Assembly (NCBI RefSeq): GCF_902459465.1
Contig: NC_047076.1
Coordinates: 1,811,488-1,875,487 of the forward strand
Length of the DNA: 64,000 nucleotides
Source: Asterias rubens
Lineage: Eukaryota > Echinodermata > Asteroidea > Forcipulatida > Asteriidae
Reading direction: 5' to 3'
Positions within the stretch are counted from its first letter, which is position 1. The number at the start of each line of letters is the position of its first letter. Positions 56,637 to 64,000 of the stretch are shown one piece after another. The translations under genes were made by a program, and so were the position numbers. The notes beneath the pieces are model-generated. The model saw only the letters and a program-made list of their open reading frames with translations. It ran no database searches and had not been told where the DNA came from.

Positions 56637-59600
56637 ATGGGTAACCAACACTCTCAACAATATGGACAAGCAGGAGGAATAACCCAGCAAGGGGTTCGAG
56701 TTGGAGCCCATTCGAACATCCCAAATGACGCAGTGCCATATCAAGGGCCTCGACATCAGTACTGCTTCATCAATGTCGAAGCAACGCTGTCTACACAAGG
56801 TCAGTTCAGTATTTATGGAGTCAGAAAAGCGCAGAGTCAGTGTGGCTGTAGTGTACTTCTAGAAACTAAGGCCTCACAGGGGAGCCTTATAAATAGTTTC
56901 TAGAAGTAGTTGTAGTGTAGGGGACGGCAGCTAGCTCTGGTATGATATAATTATTACAATTTACAAAGGAGTTTAAATTTTTAAACTAAAAAAGCCGACA
57001 AACATTACAACCCGGAAGTAAATTACTTATGGACCCACACCTGTGACCTTTTGTTGACCTAAAAAAACTCAGTGATTTTGGAGTTAATTAAGGGCGGATA
57101 AACTGGTGGCGACGTGCGGGAAATTATCCAAAAGGAGACCCAGCAAAGTCTGATGTGCATGGATGGTGGTGGGGCTGTACTTCCTTTTTTATCTGCAAGA
57201 AGGACCCGAATAGAAATGTAAGTTATTGAGGGTTTTTTTCTTTTGGGGCTATGATAACTTTCTGTCTCCTTGGTCTTGGAAAAGTTTGTGTGGTATTTCT
57301 ATCTGGTGTTCCTTTTGGTTTATCATATTTCGTTGTATTTTCTCCTGTCGTTGTGCTGTATTTTTATCTGAATAAATTTGTTCAATCAATCAACTTGCCT
57401 GAGGCCAAGGCTGTTGAACAATTACTTTTGTTACTAAGTTCAAAAAGTGGTGGTTAGATTCTTCTTATTAAATTAATGTCACTTCCTAATTAGGTAAATT
57501 ATCCAATCCAATTATTCAGCAAAAGAAAGGTTTCAACAAACTTTTTGTCAGTGAAGTTTGAAGCTTTGCATGGTGTGAAGGACAAGAATAAACTAGAAAA
57601 GAAAAAACAACAATTATTGCGTGATTGTAAGCCTACCAGGAAATTTATTTGGCCTTCAAGAAAGACTCTAGGGTCGTAACGTCGGGCCGTTTAGTATTTT
57701 TTCATTTATGCCATAGGTTCTTTTAGCTGGTATTAAAAGCAGTGTACAACAGCTAATCATATTTTTCTCAATCTTTTCCAGCGTCATTTTTATCGGCAGC
57801 AATCATCTCTACGAATATCGATGCCTACTACCCCATCATATGCCAACCTTACGCGGATGGCTTCATCCTTAAACAGTTCCAGTCAATTCCTGGGGTGCAA
57901 CGACAGAAAGGGTTTGGCTTTAGTATGGCCATGCCCTTCCAGGCAATCTTGTGTAAGCCACTCACGTAAGTAGAAAGTTGTAATGTTCAATTCTTAAAGA
58001 GTTTTCTTACATTTTTGGCAACAACTTTTGCAACTTTATTCACAGTTGTCCTAGGTCAAGTGTAGATATATTGTACTTTCTTTTGTATTTGTATTTACTT
58101 TTTGCTTTTACAGCGCCATGAGCGTCATGCCTGACAGACCTGAGCTCTCTATAAGAGGCCACTATTACTATTATTATTTAAGTGAAAACAAACATGTATA
58201 GTGTCGCGGCTCCTGAAAAAAAGGAAGCAGGATGAGCTTTTTATTTTTATTTTAGCAAAACAATCCAGAAATAGGAATTAAATTGTATTAACCCTTTTTT
58301 AGAGACAATCTTGGTCACAAGCGGCTTATACCAAAACGCCCATAGCTGGCTGCAAATGGCCGCACAGTTTGACCTACTTCCATTCCTTTATAAAGGTCAA
58401 ATAAAGGTCTTGTCCAGATAGAAATTTTCCAATGTAATACGTTAACACAGTATCCCAATTTCTAAACACAAAATGAATTTTCCTGTTTCAAGTTATTTCT
58501 GTTGAAATATTTACTGACCAAATTTGATTAAAGGAACACGTTGCCTTGGATCGGTCGAGTTGGTCTTTGAAAAGCGTTTGTAACCGCTTGTTATAAAATG
58601 CATATGATTAGAAAGGTATTTTAAAAGTAGAAGATAATGATCCACACAAGTATTACTGGAAATTGCGTGGTTTTCCTTTTACCTCGTCGACTAACACTGT
58701 CGGCCATTTATAGGAGTCAAATTTTTGACTTCCATAAATGGCCGACTGTGTTAGTTTGCAAGGTAAAAGGAAAACCAAGCAATTTCAAATGCACAACATT
58801 AGCAAAATGAGTGCTTTATACACAAATGAATAGTCGTAAAGGGATAAATTTACTTGTTAACAAAATGATAATGTTGTAACATTCCACACAAATTTAATAA
58901 TGTGTAATATGTAAATGTAATATTTTCTTTCATTTGTAAATACAAATTTAATTATGATTTTATAACTTTTCTTTGTTGTGTATTCTTCAGGGCTCCATCC
59001 CATGAGAGATGGCAGCTTAGGGTTGAGAAGAGCTTTCTACAAACCCAACAAGTTCTTCAGTTTTTCAGTTCCAGCTCAACTTCAGTTGCCGACACTTCTG
59101 ACATTTTTCAGAAGGTATGTTTGAGGGTTCCCTCTTGATGCCATTTTTGTTTTTCTTTGTAATAAACTTTTGTTTTAAAGGCGCTGGACACCTTTGGTAA
59201 AGGGTATTCTCACTAGTGCTGGGCGAATAGTGAAATTTTGGTATTCGGTTACCGCTGGCCAACTATCCAAAATTAACCGGATATTCGAATAGTTTTTTTC
59301 GCCGCTAGAGGGCGCTATTTAAAAAAAGAATTGCCGCTAGAGGGCGCCGTTCTTTTGTGAATGAGATCTTATGAGTGGTTTATATTAGTTTTAGACAGTG
59401 TCACTCGGTTCATTCATAAAAATAACCGGATCTAATTTAAAGATGGCGATTTGCTTTTTCTTTTGATCGTGATTGACTCTACGTGAAGGAAAACTTTCGT
59501 AATCTTTGAACAAATTACATCAGAAATGTCATTGTTGTAACTCTTCACGGAGGTGAGCATAGTTAGATACTTAATTTATGCTGTTTTATGCTGTCTTAAT

Positions 59601-62475
59601 AGAAGTTTCATAAGGATTCAGACAAAACATTCCTATCAGTTGTCGCCCGACGTCCGCGGATATTCGGATATTAAAGAATATCCAGTTACTTGGTTGTAAT
59701 TACACACTATCCGGTTTATAAATAGGTATTCGCGCCCATTGCGGATATCCGGTTAAGAAAAAAAAGGGGTAACCTCGGTAGTCTAGTTGGTAAGACACTG
59801 CTCTAGAATTGCAAGGGTCGTGGGTTCGAATCCCACCCGAGTAACATGCCTGTGATATTTGTTTTCACAGGACTCGGGAAAGTACTGAGTATACAGTGCT
59901 AACACACATCGGTGTATGGGTAAAAACCAAAATTAATATTCTTTATCCCCGATGCAAATTTAACATCTATTCTGCTTGCTTCAGGAGAGTGGTCGTTGTA
60001 CCGGCAAGTATACAGTCAATATTTACCGTAACAAAACCACTATCTTGAATTTTATATTTTTGTAGATAAACAGTGTGACAGCTCAGGGAGGCCGTTTGAT
60101 ATGTATTGAAATCACTGGTCACGAGCGAGGGCCCAGCTTTGGACAGTCATTCTCAGGATACCAGGGACGTAAGTGTGCAGAGTAACTGCAATTTATCAAT
60201 TTTTGTTTTTAATTCCTGGATATGAGTGAAGGAAGCTTGCATACTTTGACCATAACTCTTTAAAACCCTTAAAGACACTGGACACTATTGGTAATTGTCA
60301 AAGACCAGTCTTCTCACTTGGTGTATCTCAGCATATGCATAAAATAACAAACCTGTGAAAATTTGAGCTCAATTGGTAGTTGATTTTGCGAGATAATAAT
60401 GAAAGAAAAAACACCCTTGTCACACGAAGTTGTGTGCTTTCCAATGCTTGATTTCGAGTCCTCAAATTCTAATTCTGAGGTCTCGAAATCAAATTCATGG
60501 AAAATTACCTCTTTCTCAAAAACTATGTTACTTTAGAGGGAGCCGTTTCTCACAATGTTTTATACTATTACAGCTGTCCATTACTCGTTACAAAGTAAGG
60601 TTTTATGCTAATAATTATTTTGAGTAATTACCAAGAGTGTCCACTGCCATGTTAAGTGAGCGCTTGTTATGCTAAGTCATGGCACATTTCAACCATTTCA
60701 CTGACGAGTGTCCAGTGGCTTTTTAAGGGTTTGTTAAAAAACTGTTAAAAAAACATTTCAATATCTATTTTGTCAACAGTGAAAGGCGTTGACCTCTTCT
60801 TCAACATGCCTCTACATCCCAATCCCACCATCTATGTGTACCAAGCGGTCAGCGTGCCAATTCAGTTCCAGTTAATGGGAGGATTTGGTCAAACTCAAAT
60901 CAGGGTCTTGACCGACTTCATGGGACAGTTTTCCGCTTACCTGCAAAAAGGCTGGAAGCTTGTTGAGGTCAACTTTGACACGTCTCAAACCACACAGGGT
61001 GAGTGTTGTAATAGCCATTTTCAGGTATGGTGGACACAATACTTTGACACTATCAAAGGCAGTGGACACTATTGGTAATTACCCAAAATAGTTACCTTAC
61101 GTGGTAATGAGTAATGGGGAGGGGTTTGTAGTATCAAACATTGTGAGAAACGGCTCTCTCTGAAGTGATGTAGTTTTGTAGAAAGAAGTAATTTTCCACG
61201 AATTTGATTTCGAGACCTCGGATTAAGAATTTGAGGTCTCAAAATCAAGCAACGGAAAGCACACAACTTCGTGTGTCAAGGGTGTTTTTTTCTTTCATTA
61301 TTATCTCGCAACTTTGACAACCAATCGAGCTCAAATTCTAGGTCTAGGCCTAGGTCTGTGGCAGTGATAAGAACAATATACTTTGCAACTATCAACTTGT
61401 TTTTACAATGTCTAACTATTTTCTCTTTTGAACACAGCTGGATTTTTCCAGGCTCGCTCAAGTATGAACTCCATCTGGTTCTTTGAGAAAGAAGCTTCTA
61501 AGATCAACAGTCAAGTACCAGAATGGGAAGGGACGATCATCGAGTATGAGCATAAAGTGTCGGTAAGTAGCTTAGTTACAACGTCAATCATTTTGGCTGC
61601 TTATTCGTTAAATTTTTGCTACAACTTCAAGAACTGTTTTTAATCTTTCTGCAACAACTAGTTAATGGATCTGCCTACTGCCAAATTCTGCGCTTACGAT
61701 CACCATTCTCCACTTGCCGGCAAGCCCCGAATTTCTGCGTTAGATGCAGGATGCCTAGTAATAGTGCTTGGAGTATGCACGTGCTCAGCCAAAATCCCCC
61801 TGCCTCCCAGCGTCAGTATTTCCCCTTTTAAAAATGTTAATAATTGTGAACTGTTCCTTAGTGTTTTCTTAAAATAACCAAGAAATGTTTCTTCTTGATT
61901 TTTAGGCATCATTTGGCGGTACCAGAGCCAAGACTAATTGGGATCCGATTATGATTGACATGGGCCAGCGAGGCTGGGAAATAGCTTGCCTTGTTGAGTC
62001 ACCAGAAGTCTACCAGACAGGATTCACTTCATCTGGCATGAAGGTCTTGATGTTCTTCCAGCGTCGCATCATACGCCCTTCTGGGGCTGGGGGTTTTGTT
62101 GCGCCACAGGGTGGTCATGTACCCCAGCCCAGTGGGTACCATCAACCCACTGGCGCACACCCTCCACCCACTAGTGGGTACCCTCAACCCACTGGCGGGT
62201 ATCCTCAACCTACTGGCGTACACCCTCCACCCACTAGTGGTTACCCTCAACCCACTAGTGGGTACCCTCAACCCACTAGTGGGTACCCTCAACCCACTAG
62301 CGGGTACCCTCAACCCACTAGCGGGTACCCTCAACCCACTAGCGGGTACCCTCAACCCACTAGCGGGTACCCTCAACCCACTAGCGGGTATCCTCAACCC
62401 GCTGGATGTCCACCTCCATCATACCCTGGTTATCCTCATCAGGCACCACAAGGTGTGCCTGCTCCAAAGAAGTAA
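56637..62475 (+). CDS. raftlin-like protein, copy B, with heptad-repeat tail
   Basis: Seven coding exons: 56637-56799, 57782-57965, 58991-59114, 60066-60168, 60780-60998, 61438-61562, 61906-62475; 1,488 nt, 495 residues, the same phases as copy A (1,2,0,1,1,0). The start [10 protein letters not shown] fits N-myristoylation (Gly2, Ser6) but lacks the cysteines of copy A. The core parallels A throughout: [113 protein letters not shown] and [12 protein letters not shown]. After that, where A ends in about 20 residues, B has about 130 residues rich in P, G, Y, Q and T, with some eight consecutive PTSGYPQ heptads, ending QGVPAPKK. No membrane span. Probably a membrane-attached adaptor at the cytoplasmic face; function inferred. 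Confidence 0.8.
56854..56908. repeat. short foldback hairpin in intron 1 of raftlin-like B
   Basis: ACTTCTAGAAACTAAGGC and the mirrored GCCTTATAAATAGTTTCTAG flank a short loop. Related 'agtttctagaag' pieces occur near 44470 and 46330. Confidence 0.7.
58112..58180 (+). repeat. 3'-end scrap of the CR1-like LINE
   Basis: 'cagcgccatgagcgtcatgc', then 'gacctgagctctctataagag' and a TTATTA tail, matches the 3' end of the element at 50096-50536 in the opposite orientation. It lies in intron 2 of raftlin-like B. Confidence 0.65.
58528..58790. mobile_element. foldback MITE family M3, partial copy
   Basis: It starts TTAAAGGAACACGTTGCCTT and follows the full copy at 63469-63829 to its centre and part of the returning arm ('aggtaaaaggaaaacca'), then breaks off. 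Confidence 0.8.
59302..59348 (+). promoter_or_regulatory. two CTCF-like motifs in direct orientation
   Basis: CCGCTAGAGGGCGC occurs at 59302-59315 and 59334-59347, 32 bp apart. It resembles the core CTCF binding motif (CCASYAGRKGGCRS). The surrounding 59210-59760 stretch ('gctgggcgaatagtg...cggatattcgaatag...gatatccggtt') looks like a mobile-element remnant, so the sites may be element-borne. Binding is not shown. Confidence 0.35.
59767..60010 (+). mobile_element. SINE family S1, best-preserved copy
   Basis: The tRNA-like head 59767-59845 has an A box TAGTCTAGTTGG and a B box in GGGTTCGAATCCC and can draw the cloverleaf ends GGTAAC.../...GAGTAAC imperfectly. The S1 body ('ggactcgggaaagtactgag', 'acatcggtgtatgggtaaaa', 'ctttatccccgatgcaaatt') follows, showing that it is a SINE rather than a tRNA gene. 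It lies in intron 3 of raftlin-like B, 56 bp before exon 4. Confidence 0.8.
60269..60650. mobile_element. MITE family M1 copy in intron 4 of raftlin-like B
   Basis: TTAAAGACACTGGACAC at the left; the right end is damaged (GTGTCCACTGCCATG). Opposite orientation to 14008-14394. Confidence 0.9.
61052..61338. mobile_element. MITE family M1, right end missing, in intron 5 of raftlin-like B
   Basis: It starts ATCAAAGGCAGTGGACAC 53 bp after exon 5 and stops at the 'gagctcaaatt' landmark. The missing right third is replaced by unrelated sequence. Confidence 0.85.
62101..62412 (+). repeat. coding 21-bp tandem repeat (PTSGYPQ)
   Basis: The unit CCCACTAGCGGGTACCCTCA plus A, in frame, encodes PTSGYPQ. 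The 3' units are almost identical, including silent positions, while the 5' units are diverged ([21 protein letters not shown]). That is the pattern of recent expansion from one end. Because the period is a multiple of three, both strands are open in other frames as well. Confidence 0.95.
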
Positions 62476-62752
62476 ACCTGTGGGTCATGTTCCCTGTTCG
62501 CAAAAATGCAAATGCTCATTCTACACTAAGGTGGCCTGACCATTATCTTATTTGAATCTCAGGAATTCTTAAGAAGATTTTAGAAGGGGCAAGGGTACTC
62601 CTCTTTTTTCAGGGGAAAGAGCGTGTTAAAATAGGAACATTGGGGATACCCTGTGCCCTGTATCGGGCATGGTATAAAGAGTCTTAATTCGGTAACACTG
62701 ATTTGAGTGGAAGAAAAACATAATGGCCAATTTATTGACTGAAACAAGTTTT

Positions 62753-62790
<38 letters not shown>

Positions 62791-63468
62791 TACTTTTCTT
62801 AATGGTATTACTGAAATGTAACCAGATGATGTTCAATTTGTCTAAGCCAAAAAATATAAAACAAATCATTGAGTGACTTATGGGCTCCAAGTAAAACTAA
62901 ATTCCTGATCCACTGACTGAAACAAGTTTTCATTTGTTCTTAATTTGAAATTTTGTTTTTATACTTTCTTAATAGTAATACTGAAATGTAGGCAAAGGGA
63001 GTTAAAGTTGTCAGAGCAAAAATTATCCATCAAGTCATTGTGTGACTTTGACTACTGTGGCTATAATAATGGCTTCAGAAGGACTGTAAGAAGATGTCTC
63101 ATCTTGCCATATAGCTGAGGCTGAGTGACTTATGGCTGCGGCTTATGGCATAAGCACCGATGTTGATGTTGGTAAAACAGTAATCATACCATTGCCACAG
63201 CCATTATAGTTGTTATTTCATTTATCCAGCTGCAAATATACCTGCCCAACTTATGGGCATTTAGTTTGAAATTATATTATTAAACAAAAAATTTATAAAA
63301 TGGAAGTTCCATCCTCTTCATTATTAGTAACAACAATCTGATTAGTGGATTTATAAAGGCTGAATATTGAACAACTTACTTTTAAAACAATGCTAAGCAT
63401 CTATAGTTTACCAAATTCACCTAAACATCGTCAACGTAAAGATCATATGGCACGATCTTCTTGAAGTA
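62476..63468. other. 3' UTR and spacer downstream of raftlin-like B
   Basis: It contains a 30-odd-base T tract (about 62754-62787), a local duplication ('ctgactgaaacaagttttcatt' at about 62738 and 62910) and a possible polyadenylation signal ATTAAA at 63279-63284. Nothing coding was recognised. Confidence 0.45.
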
Positions 63469-63829
63469 TTAAAGGAACACTGCGCCTTGGATCGGTCGAG
63501 TTGGTCTTTGAAAAGCGTATGTAACCATTTGTTATAGAAGGCAAATGATTAGAAAGATATTTTAAAAGTAGAATATAATGATCTACACAAGTATCACTCG
63601 AAATTGCGTGGTTTTCCTTTTACCTCGTTGACAAACACGGTCGGCCATTTATGCATAAATGTGTTAGTTCGCAAAGTAAAAGGAAAACCACACAATTTCA
63701 AGGCAAATGTGTGTGGATCATTGTATTCTACTTTTAAAACATCTTTCTAACCATATGCATTTTATAACAAACAGTTACAAACGCTTTTCAAAGACCAACT
63801 CAACCGATCCAAGGCAACGTGTTCCTTTA
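63469..63829. mobile_element. foldback MITE family M3, full copy
   Basis: TTAAAGGAACACTGCGCCTT at the left and AAGGCAACGTGTTCCTTTA at the right. The arms stay complementary for well over 100 bp to a centre near 63650, so the whole element is one long hairpin. Confidence 0.9.
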
Positions 63830-64000
63830 TTATGGCCGGGTATACTTTTGGTAATTGTCAAAGACCAATATGCTCCCAGAGTTGGCAACAAGTTATTTTT
63901 TGATGTTCCAAGTCAAGTCAAGTCAAAATTGTTGCGGAAAGTTCCAAGTCAATTGTCACAAGTCAAATAAGTAGCGATTCGAGTTTCGACTCGAGTCACA
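63830..64000. repeat. M1 scrap followed by start of a CAAGTC-rich repeat
   Basis: 'acttttggtaattgtcaaag' at 63845-63870 is a piece of an M1 terminus. From 63900 the sequence is dominated by CAAGTCAAGTC and ends in TCGACTCGAGTCACA, cut by the window edge. Confidence 0.5.

Noticed and set aside
58112..58180. Extra exon of raftlin-like B after the acceptor-like 'gcttttacag'
   Set aside because: The sequence matches the 3' tail of the CR1-like element at 50096-50536 and has no counterpart in copy A.
59767..59845. tRNA gene
   Set aside because: A and B boxes are present, but the acceptor stem is imperfect and the same head with the same non-tRNA body recurs at 8936 and 26775, so it is a SINE.
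62029..62539. Long antisense (122 codons) and alternative sense (147 codons) frames over the end of raftlin-like B
   Set aside because: The 21-bp repeat is a multiple of three and lacks stops in several frames. The frame continuous with exons 1-6 and with the FFQR segment is the real one.

Overview
This window is animal nuclear DNA: AT-rich, with short phase-matched exons, GT-AG introns and many dispersed inverted-repeat elements, tRNA-derived SINEs and a LINE fragment. There is no bacterial-style gene organisation. The gene content (a WBP1/VOPP1-like pair, a USP37-like exon and a raftlin-like pair) points to an invertebrate deuterostome. The high-copy ~380 bp palindromic element that begins TTAAAGGCAGTGGACAC makes me think of an echinoderm, probably a sea star. 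That last step is from memory and was not tested.

Layout. 1-26 kb is gene-poor: about ten copies of the TTAA-ended MITE family, SINE copies, a GAGTAC-based satellite, a perfect 32-bp hairpin, and only weak exon-like patches. 26.1-29.5 kb (minus) and 30.65-35.34 kb (plus) hold two head-to-head paralogues of the WBP1/VOPP1 type (signal peptide, C-x5-CC-x3-CC ectodomain, one membrane span, PPxY tail). Each has five coding exons, and intron phases are identical (0,2,2,1). 37.5-43.2 kb holds one USP37-like catalytic-domain exon, a damaged copy of its 5' edge, a 500-N assembly gap, and a ~411-bp segment present on both sides of that region. 43.5-45.3 kb (minus) holds a three-exon gene model of unknown family.

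46.5-62.5 kb is the most coherent part: two tandem plus-strand genes, each of seven coding exons with identical intron phases (1,2,0,1,1,0), encoding raftlin-like proteins of 387 and 495 residues. Copy A starts MGCGC, compatible with dual acylation as in vertebrate raftlin. Copy B starts MGNQHS, a myristoylation-type start without the cysteines, and has gained a C-terminal tail of tandem PTSGYPQ heptads. Exon 3 shows a nearly identical patch between the copies that suggests gene conversion.

The protein-coding models were built by hand from splice sites, phase and homology; no transcript evidence was available. Many of the open frames of 60-130 codons are read-through of MITE copies and are not genes.
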